From Nelumbo lutea (lineage: Eukaryota > Streptophyta > Magnoliopsida > Proteales > Nelumbonaceae), in assembly GCA_022828595.1 (NCBI GenBank), contig JAKGHH010000001.1, forward strand, positions 122,896,999 to 122,960,998: 64,000 nt of DNA, read 5' to 3'. Position numbers and translations under genes: made by a program. The notes under the pieces were generated by a model that did not search any database, was not told where the DNA came from, and was given only the letters and a program-made list of their open reading frames with translations. This document shows positions 10,561-24,365 of this stretch, one piece after another. The first letter of the stretch is position 1. The number at the start of each line of letters is the position of its first letter.

Positions 10561-11573
10561 TACATTTCCTATAATGTATAATTTTAAAATTTAAAATGAA
10601 TTTCAATACTATTAAAAGGTTGTACATATCTATCCTTTTCCTCTTCATCATTAGACATTTCATCTACAGCTAGATCAACATCTACTCTTTCTTCTACATT
10701 ATCTATCCTTTCATCTAAAAATAAATGGTCATATCTTCTAATGTATATCTTAATCAATTATTATTTATTTTACATAAAACAAAATTATTAAATAAAATAT
10801 AAATATTATTTATTTATGTTCAGTCAATATAATGTTTCTCTAAATGTGACAATTCCTAGTTTGTTCTTGTACATTTAATGGAAAATATTTTATTAGTTTC
10901 AATTATATAAGAAATATAAATAATCATACTCAATGAGAACAATGAAACAACATATCACTAATGTTATTATTAGAAACATTTAGTTTACAATTGGAAGTAG
11001 TTGAAACATCCAACAATTTTCTTTTCTTTCTATGTTGGGTCAAAATAAATCCATTACAACTATGCATGAGCATAACATATGAATAATATTTACATAAATA
11101 ATGCATCTTAATAATATAAAATAACCAAAATGTCAATAAACTAAGAATCAATAAAAGCAAAAGAATAATATTACAGAACCTTATTACATAGATAAGGTTA
11201 GCGTACCTTAATTAGAATTTTCAACAATTTCACAGTGTTATTTCAATGAAATTCTCTACCAAACAAATAATAAATAGTTGTTTCATTCATTTATAATTAA
11301 ATTGTTATAATAACATGCAAATATGATGAAGCATTAAGCTAACTATTATACTTTTAGTGTTTTATTTTAATAATAACTTCCAAATGAAAATCATCAGGCA
11401 TTTTTTTAAATAAGTTAAACGAAACATTAAATTATCTCTAATCAATTGTAATAAATATATATTTTATTTTTGTATTTCATATTTGAAATGAGAAATTTCT
11501 TTAAGTAGTAATTGATTTAATTATTTAATATTAAAGCTATTTCATTTTGAATATTTAGTTGACGTTTAAAGGT

Positions 11574-11626
<53 letters not shown>

Positions 11627-13380
11627 GATAACATTAACAATAACAATAACAATAACAATAATAAAAATAGCAATAATCATAATAATAATGTTACTGATTT
11701 GTTAAATATTAATCTAAGCTTTTGTTAGTTTTAGTAATATTAAATAGTGATTTATTTATTTAATGTTATTAATATATTTTTATTATTAGTTTTGCTGATA
11801 ATTGAGTAGTGAATGTTTAATTATTTACTTATAATTAATCATATAATTCATAGATTATTATAATTTTTATTAGAATATTAAAATTATTAATTTTCTTTCA
11901 ATACAATAATAATTTATTCCTAATAAAAATTATTAATAATAATATAATTACTATAATTAATTATTACTATATTAATATAATATAATTATAATTATAATTT
12001 ATATAACTAATTATAATTAATTAATATAATTAAAAGATTAATTCAATTAATCTATTTGGATATATTAATATAGGGAACTTAAATACCTATAAACAAATTC
12101 ATAGCTAGAAAATGCCAAATTGGAGAATTGTATTATTCTACTATTGTAGTAGAAAATCACACTAAAATCCATAGATCAAACAATTGTAATAAAGCTAAAA
12201 ACCTTACCCAAATGCTATTTTACAAAATCCACAAACACTTTAATCCAAGAGGCAAATACAATCTACAAGAACAAAAAATGATTTAAGCTCAATTTTAACT
12301 TCCCATCTAACTTGTCAAAAAATTATTTGTTGAATAATTTCAATATGGGCTAGTTTTAAAGTATTAATGAACTATGAAGCAATAACAATTACTTAGATTG
12401 ACATTTTTTGCATCTCTTAACTTATTTTCCTCTTTCTTTTTGTAATTTGTATTAAAGTTTCTATGCTACCCACACCAAATAGGCTAATCTTCATCTTGCA
12501 TGTGGGTTACTAATGCGGAAACATTTCTTCATTGTACGATTAATAAATCATGATGCCAAAAATGTAAAGTATAAATGTGAGGCAAGTTGATTATGGCTGA
12601 ATAATTTAATTACTTTGTCTTGTACTTCAACCTAATTATGTTGTAATTATGAAAAGTCAACTAATTCTAGAAGTAAACAATATAGAAATTGAATTAACTA
12701 ACTAACTTTTTCGGTGATTAATTTAAGCTTTTTTTAGACACATGCATGAATAATTTCAACCATTAAGGATCTTATCTCAATACTCAATTTGCTTGACTAA
12801 TATTAATTTCAGCCATTAATGTGATTAATTATAAATGTGTTATAATAATTATTTAGTTTTCATATAATGTAATTATGATTAATTAGTAATATATTAAGAT
12901 AATTATTTATTTTTCACATAATTATTACTTGGATATATTATAATATATTAATATAACATTTGCCCTTACTTTAATAATACATGTAATTATTTTTTGGTAT
13001 TTGTTTAAAAAAATATTTAATTATTTATTAATTAAACTAATTATTTAAAAAACTACTTAATGTTTAATTAAATGTTAATATTAGTTATAATAATAGAGAA
13101 ATAATTGATATTTAGTTATTTACCTTTGAGTAAATATAAATTTAATCAAATATCTCCATTGGATGATTAAATAATCAATAATTAATTTATTCAACATTGC
13201 TCTAATTAAACAAATGGATTATGAAAGAGTGAGGAACAAAAAAAACATGGTTGCATTCAATAGGAAGAATGTTTACAATCTACCAAATAAAAGTTGACAA
13301 TCTCATTTATTTATAAAAATAAATATTTATAAATTCTTCCATTGAATAAGAAGAATTTATAAAATTCATTTTGCCTTTTT
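10561..13380. other. AT-rich stretch with microsatellite, no gene seen
   Basis: The sequence is dominated by A and T. A TAA microsatellite runs about 11,574-11,626 and grades into TAACAA repeats to about 11,660. A minus-strand ORF at 10,930-11,160 (76 aa, with QHRKKRKLLDVSTTSN) lies upstream of the Helitron frame and could be its leader, but I cannot support that. Otherwise I see nothing coding. Confidence 0.5.
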
Positions 13381-13384
13381 AATG

Positions 13385-13870
13385 GGCATTTTTTACTTAC
13401 TCTCCTAAAGGGACCATACATTAATTTGTTACACACTTCAAGTGCCCACTCATCATCTAATATTCTAGATCCTATTTTGGGTAACCAACTATCTCTACAA
13501 CCTCTTTCATTGCCACAGTAACCAACATGTCTTTCAATACAAAAATTTGGGAATAGAGAAAGTGTGGCAGTCCTCCTAATGCCTTGTAAAACATGTTACT
13601 CTTCAGCTAGTTCCTCACAAGCTACTTAAAAGAATGTCTACATTTCTTTTTTCCAATACTGAACCTATATAAATTGTGCAACAAACTCCCATTCATCAAA
13701 TAAAATTTTCAATAGTATTATGATTCTTCTTTCAGTCGGAAGTATTATATTGTTATAACTTGATTGTCAGCATGTCACTAATAGCTCTTATTTGCTCCAT
13801 CATGTTGTGTTCTGCCTTCATCTTATAGTTTTCAATCTGTTTGAAAGTACACATGTCCACTATAAATATA
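13385..13870 (-). pseudogene. Unrecognised degenerate coding segment
   Basis: Two stretches on the minus strand keep protein-like frames in otherwise AT-rich DNA. One (about 13,640-13,385) stays open for about 80 codons and includes FPNFCIERHVGYCGNERGC and SRILDDEWALEVCNKLMYG. It is rich in Cys, Trp and Arg, unlike random AT-rich translation. The other (about 13,860-13,760) reads MCTFKQIENYKMKAEHNMM and then EQIRAISDML. I do not recognise the family. It may be a captured gene fragment or part of a DNA transposon. It has no clear start and at least one stop, so it is treated as a relic. Confidence 0.35.
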
Positions 13871-14159
13871 ATATTTAATAATTAATTAGTAAAAATAGTT
13901 TATTCTAACTTAAAATATAATGGAACAATCAAAACAATGACTAAAATAATATTATTGAAACATTTTATTAGTTTTAAGAGAAAAATTAATTATTTTCTAA
14001 AATGGATTTTGAAAAGGTAGTAATGATTCGCTAGTATAATATCAATTACAAATTTTGGTGTTATATCAAGAGTTTTAAGTTCTCATATCACATAGGACTA
14101 CAATGTGAATTTTCCTATTTACAAAGTTATATAATTACTAATATAATTAATTGATATTA

Positions 14160-15830
14160 ATAATATTATTAAATATAAGTATTAATATTAAATAATCATA
14201 ATTATATATTGATAATGTTAAGAATTATCTACCGATAGTTAACATTATTCATAAGTCTTAATATTAATAATAGAAATAATTGTAATATTACTATTACTGA
14301 TTTTAATATCAGTAATGATAATAATAATATTTATATCTTCATTATAATCTTAAATTTACTGATATAAATAATTAATAATACTAACATCAATAATTTTAAT
14401 ATTAATGATAATCATTATAAAATCAATAATGTTAAAATATACTAAAAATTATGAATTGATAATAATAATAATAATAATTAACATTAGGTATGTAATTATC
14501 AATTAATTATTATAAATTAAAATAAATATTAAATTATTATATACGAATTAATAGTTAACATTATTAACAGCATTAGTAGTAATCAGTAATTAATTAAATT
14601 GGGTTTGGTTTCAAATCGAGCCCATTTAATTAATTATCAGTCTAAATTAATAATTGTCATTATTACCATTGCTGCAAATTATCAGTAATTAATTACAATG
14701 GGTTTGGAGTAAATTTGAAAACTAAATAATGACAATCACTATTTCGGTTTTTATTATGTACTTAATTAAGTAATTAGTAATTATTATTAATTATTTACTT
14801 AATTTATTATTAATAAATATTTAACTCTTTATAATTAATACTATTATTATTTAATTAATTTAGTAATTAAGTACTTAATGTTTTATGATTAATACTATTA
14901 TTAAGTTATAATTTCTTATTATTAAGTATTTATTTAAATTGTTTATATTAAGTAATTAATTTTTTATGATTATTTTTACTTAATTAAGTAAATAATAATT
15001 GTTATTATAATTAAAATAACTTAATGATATTGAATAATTTAAAGTTTTATAATTTAACTTTTACTAAATTAAATTATATTAATAATATTTATATCTTCAT
15101 CATAATCTTAAAGTTACTGATATAAATAATTAATAATACTAACATCAGTTATTTTAATATTAATGATAATCATTGTAAAATCAATAATGTTAAAATATAC
15201 TAAAAATTAGGAATTGATAATAATAATAATATTAATATTAATAATTAACATTAGGTATGTAATTGTCAATTAATATTATAAATTAATATAAATATTAAAT
15301 AATTATATACGAATTAATAGTTAAAATTATTAACAGCATTAGGAATAAGTAGTAATTAATTAAATTGTGATTGGTTTGAAATCGAACCCATTTAATTAAT
15401 TATCAGTCAGAATTAATAATTGTCATTATTATCATTGCTGCAAATTATCAGTAATTAATTACAATGGGTTTGGAGTAAATTTGAAAACTAAATAATGACA
15501 ATCACTATTTCAGTTTTTATTATGTACTTAATTAAGTAATTAGTAATTATTATTATTAATTATTACTTAATTTGTTATTAGTAAATATTTAACTCTTTAT
15601 AATTAATACTATTATTATTTAATTAATTTAGTAATTAAGTACTTAATGTTTTATGATTAATACTATTATTAAGTATTTATTTAATTTGTTTATATTAAGT
15701 AATTAATTTGTTATGATTATTTTTACTTAATTAAGTAAATAATAATTGTTATTATAATTAATTAAATTTAATGATATTGAATAATTTAAAGTTTTATAAA
15801 TTTAACTTTTACTAAATTAAATTATAATTG

Positions 15831-15863
<33 letters not shown>

Positions 15864-16117
15864 ATTAATTATAAATACTGATATTAATTATCAATAATTA
15901 ATTAAACTGGGTTTGGTTTAAAACTAAACCAATTAATTTAATTCAGTAAAACATTCAAACCGGGGTATGTTGGAAACTGAATTGATTTAAATAAATAACT
16001 TACCAAAATCATTAATTTTCAGGAAGAATTTTTTTAATTAAAATTTCCAATTTACAAATTTATATTATTATGGATATAATTACTAACATTACTGATATAA
16101 TAATAATAGTAGTAGTA

Positions 16118-16153
<36 letters not shown>

Positions 16154-16830
16154 TTAATGATTTTAAAATCATTATTGATGTTGATAATATTTTAATAATT
16201 ATTAATTGATAATAATAATGATATTATTAAATATAAGTACTCATATTAAATAATCTTAGTTATATGTCGATAATGTTAATAACTATCTATCGGTAATTAA
16301 CATTATTCATAAATCTCAATATTAACAATAGAAATAACTGTAATATTAATATTACTGATTTTAAAATAAGTAATGGTATTAACAATATTTATATTTTAAT
16401 TATAATATTAAAGTTACTAATATAAATAATTAATAATACAAATAGTATAAATCAGTAATCTTAAAAATATATTAAAATTACTAATATTTTAATTATTGAT
16501 AGTCATTATAAATCAGTAATGTTAAAAATATATTAATAATTATTAACTAATAATATTATTATTAATAATTTACATTAGTGATATAAGTATCAATTAATTA
16601 TTATAAATTAATATAAATATTATATAATTATATCCAATTTAATAATTATTATTATTAACATCATTATTAATTATCAATAATTAATTAAACCTGGTTTGGT
16701 TTCAAACCAATCCGACTTAATTAATTATCAATCCGAAGTAATAATTGTCATTATTATCATTGCTACTAATTACCAATAATTAATTATAAGGGTTAGGTTT
16801 AAAAACAAACCTATGTAATTAATTATCAAT
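14160..16830. repeat. AT-rich tandem repeat array (758-bp unit, two close copies and one diverged copy)
   Basis: The sequence from 14,323 to 15,080 is repeated almost at once from 15,081 to about 15,830 (offset 758 bp). Both copies include the blocks TTAATTAATTATCAGTC, CATTGCTGCAAATTATCAG and ATTACAATGGGTTTGGAG. A third, more diverged copy covers about 16,210-16,830, and it also shares the leader seen at 14,160-14,322. The unit has no coding frame. Short TAA runs occur at about 15,836-15,860 and 16,120-16,152. Confidence 0.75.
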
Positions 16831-16899
16831 AAAACATTAAAAACTAGGTTTGTTTGGAAACTGGTTTAAATACCTAAACTAGTTAAACTGAACCAAGTC

Positions 16900-18660
16900 G
16901 ATAATAAGTAACATCCGAATTCATAGTCCGGATAGACCCAACCCAACCCAACCCATATTTAGTCACATTCTTAACCCGACTCCAACCCATCATCCGCTTA
17001 ACACAGTGGTGACAACCTATGCTATAGAGGCCTTCGAGAGGCCAAAGAAGGGTAGCTTATTACCCATTTCAACAAACATATGTATTATATGTTCAAAAAA
17101 TATAAGAAAATAAGAACGAAAGAAGAAAAAATTAAAAAAAATTGAAAACATAATTCGATTGTGATAATAGCTGTCGATGAATGCAATTATGCGGTGTTCA
17201 ATGTTTCCTAGTATAAAAATATTAATATTTAATATTTAATGGAACTCACTTTAAAATAAATAAATGGTCGAATACATAATCATTTCTTACTCAGTCGAGT
17301 CATCGTCTTCTCAGGCCTTGGTTCATATATTCTAAACAGTAAATAATAAACGATCACTATGCTATGAACCTCCCAACCATTGGCACCCGTGCATAAATGA
17401 TCACTAGTAGTCGGTGATGCATTCTAAACACTAACAAACTTCTAATACACAGTATTAAAGGAATAACAATGAACTTCTATGTGAACAGAGATTGAACACG
17501 AAACTGAAACTTAGTTCTGCAAGCACTTTACTTCATATTGAACAAAGATTAAAACATGAAGCTACTTAAACTTACTTTTACAATTATGTAATATTAAACC
17601 AACCCGGAACTACTCTAAAAAAATAGAACATAAATATAATAGCCGGATTGAATTTGTTCTTGATACTTTGAAATTACAATTTGAAATAATTGTTGTATTC
17701 AATTCTATTCCCATATTAGATCCACACTGTCAATTGTATATGATGTAGAAGCTGTGTGTTTCTCAATTGCAAAGTTCTAGTTAAGATGCAGTGGGTGGTG
17801 GTGAGTTTGCTGAAAGTTTTTTTTTCTCTTGTTGTTTGAAAACAAAGGTGCATAGATGCAGTTTAGATGCAATTCGATTGGTATGGTTGGTACCTACCAT
17901 ATTAACCCAATAACCTCTCATCTTCCTATTGAAGAGAATGGGAAAGGTGAAAAGCATTGAGAAAATAACAAAAGTGAAACAGAAATCAATGATAAAAATC
18001 ATTGTGAGTTGCTTTTTATTATTTTTCTTAGATTCGTTCTCTTGAAGATTTTTGGGTTCCTTTTCATGGTTATGATAAATATTTCTCATTTGTTCTACAT
18101 TTTCATGCTTTCACTCCTATCTAATATCTCCATTATCTTTGAAATGTATGCTAGTTCTTTTTTTGTTTGTTTTATTCTTTGCTTGATTCCTCATGAATCA
18201 TAATCTAGGTCCTAGACGATTGTAATTATCTAGCCATACCCTCAAGAAGTCATTTAGCAAATTGATGCAGTGTTTTGATTTTTCAAGTTTGAAGTGTCCA
18301 TTTGGTACATTACATGCCTAAAAAGCAAAAAAAAAATGAAAAGTCACGATTACATATATTGAAAACTTCGTACTAATGAGGTGGAAGCTAGTTTTCTATC
18401 TTGAGATACTAGCGTCAAGCATGGGGGCAAGACTTTAGCAAGTGGTTTAGATACCTCACTTTTCTCTCATGCATGAAATGTAGCCAACCAAATTATCCCT
18501 ATAGTGAAACTAATGATTTTTTTTTGTCTTCATTGGTGTCGGTTGTAGAAGATTTTGTGCCCCATATGGAAAGCCATGAAGTCATTTTTGGTTAAAAAAA
18601 CCACATATCTCATAAATGCTTTCATTAAGTTGTGAATCTAGTTTTGGTAGTTTCTTATAA
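16900..18660. other. Intergenic sequence, nothing recognised
   Basis: Moderately AT-rich DNA without a supported gene. A 102-codon minus-strand ORF at 17,781-18,089 is compositionally plain and has no recognisable domain or clear start context; I do not call it. Confidence 0.4.
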
Positions 18661-18668
18661 GTGGCTTA

Positions 18669-19522
18669 GGGCTTATTTGGGAGGCTTCTTAGTTAACTAA
18701 GTTGCTTTGAAGAAGTAATTACCTAAGATAGCTTTACTTGAAAGTTGGTTTTTCAGCTCATGTAAGCCTATTTTTAGATTCTCAATACCAAACATAGCTT
18801 AACAACTTTTCAGGTTTTTTAGTTTATGTAATGCCAGAAAGTTGTTGCTTGAAAGCCATCTCAAATGGATATTCAGTTAATGCAATCAACAGTAAAGCCT
18901 CCCAAATAGGCACTTAGAGCCTGTTTTGTACGACTACTTCATTGGAAGTGAATTGTGATGATTAAGTCGTGTTGGTTAATCATCTATGTTTCATAAAAGC
19001 TACCTAGAGTAGTTTTGTATTATAATCACATTTCTCGTGTCTAAAATATGGTGGCACACTTTTTAGATTTTCACTAAAAAAAATTTTGGTGTTCCCATGC
19101 AAAGCTTAGCTTGGAATGCTAGAAGCTACATCTCAAAAAGCCCTACCAAATGGGCACTTAAAGCCCGTTTTGGAAGGCTTTTGCATTATAGGCAAGGTGC
19201 AATGATTCAGCTGTGGTGGTGGAGAACCCGTGTCCAAAAAAGCTAGTTGGAGTAGCTTCCTATTTTATACACATTTCTGGCATCTAGAACATAGTGACTG
19301 ACTTTTCAAATTTCTACTAAATAGAGCTTCTACCGTTCTTGTGGTGCATTTGTGGAATCTAGAACACAATGATTATCTTTTCATATTTCCACTAAATAGA
19401 ACTTCTAGTGTTCTTGTGTGGAGCCCAACTTGGAACACCAGAAGCCACATTATGACAGCCCTCCCAAACGGACACTTAGTCAATGTAGACCAATCAATGC
19501 TAAAGCCCTCCCAAATAAGGCC
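18669..19522. mobile_element. Head-to-tail cluster of hAT-like MITEs
   Basis: Three short elements with matching inverted ends lie side by side: about 18,669-18,911, 18,919-19,155 and 19,163-19,473. A fourth right end is near 19,522. Left ends read like GGCTTATTTGGGAGGCT or GCCCGTTTTGGAAGGCT; right ends read AGCCTCCCAAATAGGC, AGCCCTACCAAATGGGC or AGCCCTCCCAAACGGAC. The joins all contain CTTAG or CTTAA, which could be remains of target-site duplications. The TIR style resembles hAT MITEs. No transposase is present. Confidence 0.6.
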
Positions 19523-19859
19523 CTTTTTATCCAAGAGATGTGGCACATGGATTCATCTCAATGCCCATGGAAATTGGGTCCGAATTTAAATCTGGTTAAT
19601 GAGTATCTAATCTATTAAATGTTAAAGAAGGTGAATTGTTAAAATATATGTGATAGAATGAAGAAATTCCACTCTTTTTAATTTTTCCAATTTTCACATA
19701 CCCAAACAATTAATTCTAATTATTTTGTGGCTCCAAATCTAAAATTACCCTTGTGATACCAAGGCCCATAATTTGGATCCATATTAACTTGATCTATTGA
19801 TGATCCTCTATGCCTTTGCCAAAAATCACTTCATATATGGCAATATTAAGGTTTTGCAT

Positions 19860-22615
19860 ATGGGGCTTTCCACTTCATGAGAAATAAAGCTAAAGGAAAA
19901 TCATATTTTATGGTGATCAAGTTAGACCTTAATAAGGCCTATGATTGGCCCTTGAGTGGAGCTTTATTATAATAATGCTTAAAAAATTGGGGTTTTACTC
20001 AAACATTGTATTTTTTTGATATCTAGTTGTTTCAACTTGGTGAAATAATGTACTTCAATATAAATGTTTTACAAAAGGGGAGGGTCAAGCCTAGTCGAGT
20101 AAACTGACAAGGGGACCCTTTTTCCCCTTATATATTCAATTCGTCTGCCTAGTCCTTATCTCTTGCTATCAAGACAAGCATAGCATATGAGCATATTCAT
20201 CAATTTAAAATTAAAAGAATTGCCCTTGATCTATCTTATTTTTTTTATGTTGATGATTGTCTTGTTCTTCTTAAGGTAGACATGCAAAATGCCATCCACA
20301 TCAAGAAGATTCTTGTGAACTATGTTCAAACTTCTAATCAAGTCATTAATGCCTAAAAATTGGTGATACCTTTTAGTAAGAACCCCCCTCATAAATTCAA
20401 AAGAATGTTGACTAGAATGCTAGGGATAAAAGAAAGTAATGAAAGATTTAGATATCTTGGCCTCCCAAACTCTATCAGCTATAATAAGATAGTTGTTTTT
20501 GCCGATATGATTGATTGAACTACCAATACGATCCAAGGTTGGAAGAGTGTTTCTTTAAGTTAGATAAGTAGAGAAGTTTTAATTAAATTGGCAACTACTC
20601 CTTCCCCTATGTGTCAGCACCCAATTTTTTCTTGGTCCCCTCTTCAACTCACTTTTTCACACTTTGGATGCTCGATTAGACCCCACCATTCTCCCCAAAA
20701 CATGTCAAAACCCCAGAAAACCAAACCTTAACTCAAATACCCTTAAATTCATCATTAAATCTACAAGATTCCCTTTTAACAGTTATGATTGTGCCATATC
20801 ACCACATCGGTAATGTTTCAATCCACACCTCTGATCAAATATACATCACTTCCATCTGATTTGGAATGTTTAAAAATGCCTACCTACCAAATTTCATCTA
20901 AAATTTCCCATGTTTGACCCCCCATCAAGCAAATGATCTAGTTCAACAAATCTCATCAATCAAAACTTATCAGCCATATATCTCTATCATCTTGACCCTA
21001 TTTAACCCATCAGGCCTCACCACTATGATTAGAGATCCAAAAAATCTCAATAGACCAATTTTCATGACCTAATTCACTCATTTGACTATTAAACTAACAA
21101 TATTCTATTTTGATGCACTAGATTAAATCTCTCATTTTTATGTCCCAACCTAAAACCTCAAAAAAGTGAGGGAATATGTTAAGATGCCCATTAGACCATT
21201 TAGGAGATGCCCATTAGACCATAATCCAAGTAGACCAAAAGAATCCAAAAGCTCTAAAGTAACCCCTCTTGATCGTAGAAATTAACATAAGGGCCATTAC
21301 GGCCACTTCAAATTTACATTTTTTTTCCAATGGCAAGTCAAAATCAAACTTGCCACAAACATGTTTGATGTTTGAATACCACCCCATTGGGCATGAGAAA
21401 CCCAAGGAAATCACTGAAATCTCGGATTGACTAATAAAACTTTGAAAATCTTCTGAAATTAAAGGAGGCTAGAAAGGATCTTGTTCACAAATTCTAGATT
21501 TCCACCTTTATTAATTCGAACTTTTGTGAAGTTGAGAGTTTAAACAACTCCCATATTGGGGTTGTTATTTTCATATTGAAAAGAGGGGTACCTAACACCT
21601 TCCCTTTCCCAATCCTAGCAGATTTAAAGTCTTTTGGTAATGCCTTTAAGGTAGAGGATGGAGTCAATATGTTTTAAAATAAAAGTCTATTTCCTAAAAC
21701 TTATAGATGACCCATTTCCTTTAAAAAAAAAATGGGTGGTGACCCCTTTTTTTGAATTGACCATGAACTTCTTGGAGTCGCATTATGTAATAAGTTAAAA
21801 GGGAAGTTTGCAAGTTTTGTTTGGGGGCAAAAGATGAATGAGTACAGGATTAAGTGGGTGGCGTGGCATCAATTGTGTAAGAGCAAGAGGTTTGGAGGGT
21901 TAAGTTTTGTAGATCTCAAATGCTTTAATTGCACTTTATTAGCCAAAACCGTGTGGAGGATGCTTTAAGATCAAGATGCTTTGTGGTGCAAACTAGTAAA
22001 ACAAAGTTACTCTCATACTCGGATTTTCTCTTAACCTCAATAGGTCATCACCCTTCTTGGGCTTGGCGAAACTTGAATTAAGGGTCTAAACATCAAGTAT
22101 CTATGAAATGTTAGGTATTTATTGTTGAACAAAAGCTGGCATATTCAAGACCCTCTAGTCATCCTTTAGAGAACTAATCGTTCCCCGAGTCTTCATCAAC
22201 CTTGACCCTCCTTTGGGTGGGATTAAGATTAACATTGATGCAAGTGTTTAGCCTAGATAGGGTTTGTTGCTATCGCCTATGTGGCTAGAAATCATCATGG
22301 GTAGATTATCTTTGATTCTGCTTCAAAGTTTCTTTATGACTTTGTGGTTTTGGTAAAATCTCTAAGGCTAGGATGCATTAAGGCTTCTAGTTTTGGTTGT
22401 GGCAAAGGTGATCTTCGAATCTTGATTCAAAGGAAGTGATCAGTTCTATCCTTTTTTTTTTCTTCTCAAGGATTAACCCATTGAATTACTTTTCCCCTAT
22501 GGGGAGCATTTGACATGACATCAAGTTGGTAGTTAGTTTAGATGAATTTTATTTTTAAGTATTAGTTGCAATTGTATGATTGTTTGAATTTATTTGGCTA
22601 CCTAGTCAAAAAAAA
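19860..22615 (+). mobile_element. Old L1-type LINE (LINE-0), ORF2 remnant, interrupted
   Basis: The frame shows RT motif A (VIKLDLNKAYDW, about 19,917), motif B (QGDPFSPYIFN, about 20,107) and motif C (FFYVDDCLVLLK, about 20,245). These are followed by the FRYLGLPNSISYNK and REVLIKLATTP thumb/connection segments up to about 20,610. After an insert the frame resumes at about 21,771 with FVWGQKMNEYRIKWVAWH and RFGGLSFVDLKCFNC. Near 22,200-22,400 a C-terminal RNase H-like piece (GGIKINIDASV) appears. A likely 3' tail is the A run near 22,608. There are many stops. This LINE belongs to a different subfamily from those at 38-62 kb. Confidence 0.75.
20612..21770. mobile_element. Insert of unknown type inside LINE-0
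   Basis: The LINE-0 frame stops matching at 20,612, where TGTCAGCACCCAATTTTTTC begins, and resumes near 21,771. The 1.15-kb insert has no coding frame. It begins with TG, and near its right end has ATGGGTGGTGACC. A solo LTR is possible, but no clear TSD was found and the right end is approximate. Confidence 0.4.
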
Positions 22616-23047
22616 GCCCAAAGTGTGGCCATGTGGTATGGTCATAAAACATCTTTTATATATATGCTTAAGAAATCAAGAAAATGTATTTACCCGTGTA
22701 AAAGCTCATGCATGTGGAATCTTATGTCCCATTCTTCATATTTACTATTTAAACATTTAATTATTTACAATGTTGCCATTGAATAAGACAAAAGTAAGAT
22801 AACTTATCCTTTGTCATCTCCCTCTTTTATATTTGATGTTAAACACCTAACTATTTACAATAGTGCCATTACTAAACTTTTACCTCTTCCATATTTGCTA
22901 AAAATCGTATTTCTCTCTCATTTCATTTATTTATCTCTCTCCCTTTATCCATAGATTTTATTTATTTAGTTTACTAAATTATTTAATTAATTAATAATTT
23001 ATTTTACTAACAAATTATTTCTCTCTTTTCCTAAACCTAATATTTAG
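22616..23047. other. Intergenic AT-rich sequence
   Basis: No gene or intact element seen. Two short imperfect copies of a segment around TATTTACAATGTTGCCATT lie near 22,763 and 22,853. Confidence 0.4.
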
Positions 23048-24332
23048 GGTTATCAATAGGTTAAACATATTCACTAATTAGGTTTGGGTTAGGCTTTGCC
23101 TTTATATCAATAAAACACATTTAGGCCCAAGCCCAAGCCTGACCCTCATATAAAGCTTGAAGCCTAGCAAAGAAATTGAGAAAAATATTTTTATTCTTTA
23201 CTTAATAACAAATTGATTTATTTATTTATGTTAATTCATTACATAAAATGTAGTCTTGTTATATAAAATATTTTTTTATTAAATAAAATATTTTTTTGGT
23301 CAGGCTCAAGCTCGAGCTAGGTTTTTTGAGAAAGCCTAAGCTTAGCCCGAAAAAAAAAAAAGTTAGGCTTGATGTTTTGAGCCCAAGCCTAAGCCTGTAG
23401 GCCTAAATTACTGTCCAAGCCCAACCAAGAGTGGGCCGAGTAGCCTGACAACCCAACCTAGTCTGTTGACAACTCAAGCTCAAAAAAAAGTCAGGCCTGG
23501 TGTTTTGGGCCTAAGTCTGAGCCTGAGCTCGCATGCCTAAATTCTTGTCCAAGCTTAACCAAGGTTCAAAATTTTGCAACAATACGTTTGCACAAAGGTC
23601 CAATACGAAAACTATGGAAATACGTCATTAATTAGTTAATTACTCAAATTTGAATTTGAATTTGTTAATTAACTTCATTTTGAGACTCATTAATTACATT
23701 AGCCATTGATCTTAGCTCTTATAATTGTAAGTATAAAAACTACAAATTATTTTGCTAACAAGTTTCAAACCTTAGTTACTAGGCAATGACCATAAGTTCA
23801 CCACTAAGCCACACTCATTTGTTTGTCATGGTCATATGCATTTTTATTTTTAAGTAAAATTTCTCCTTTTCTTAGTGGATGTTTGTCAATAAATACTAGA
23901 ATTAATTATTAAAATTAATATATTAATAAATATTAAGATAAAGCATATTGGTTATTAGAAAATTAATGTATATATATACATATTATTTATTCCATCATTT
24001 TCAATGGTTACTAATGTGTCTCAATATCTCACATTTTATATAAACCATTAAATTGTGGTTTTTTACATTAAAATTTTATTTACAATCATATAATACTTGT
24101 TCTTATTGTTATTAATATATTTTTTAGGATTTATTTTAGCTTCCTAGCATATGTATGTGTATTTTGATTATTTGTTTGTATCCATGCATATCCCGATACA
24201 TCTCTTAAAATTGACTTTCTGATACACTTTGTGTTTTCAATACTTTAAAGCTTAAGCCCTACCAAGAGCTGGCTAGGTAGCTTGATCGTCCGACTTAGCC
24301 TATTGTCAACTTTAAATTAATTAATTAATTAG

Positions 24333-24365
<33 letters not shown>

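Noticed and set aside
17781..18089. 102-codon minus-strand ORF
   Set aside because: No recognisable domain, no gene-like surroundings, and composition is that of the local AT-rich DNA.
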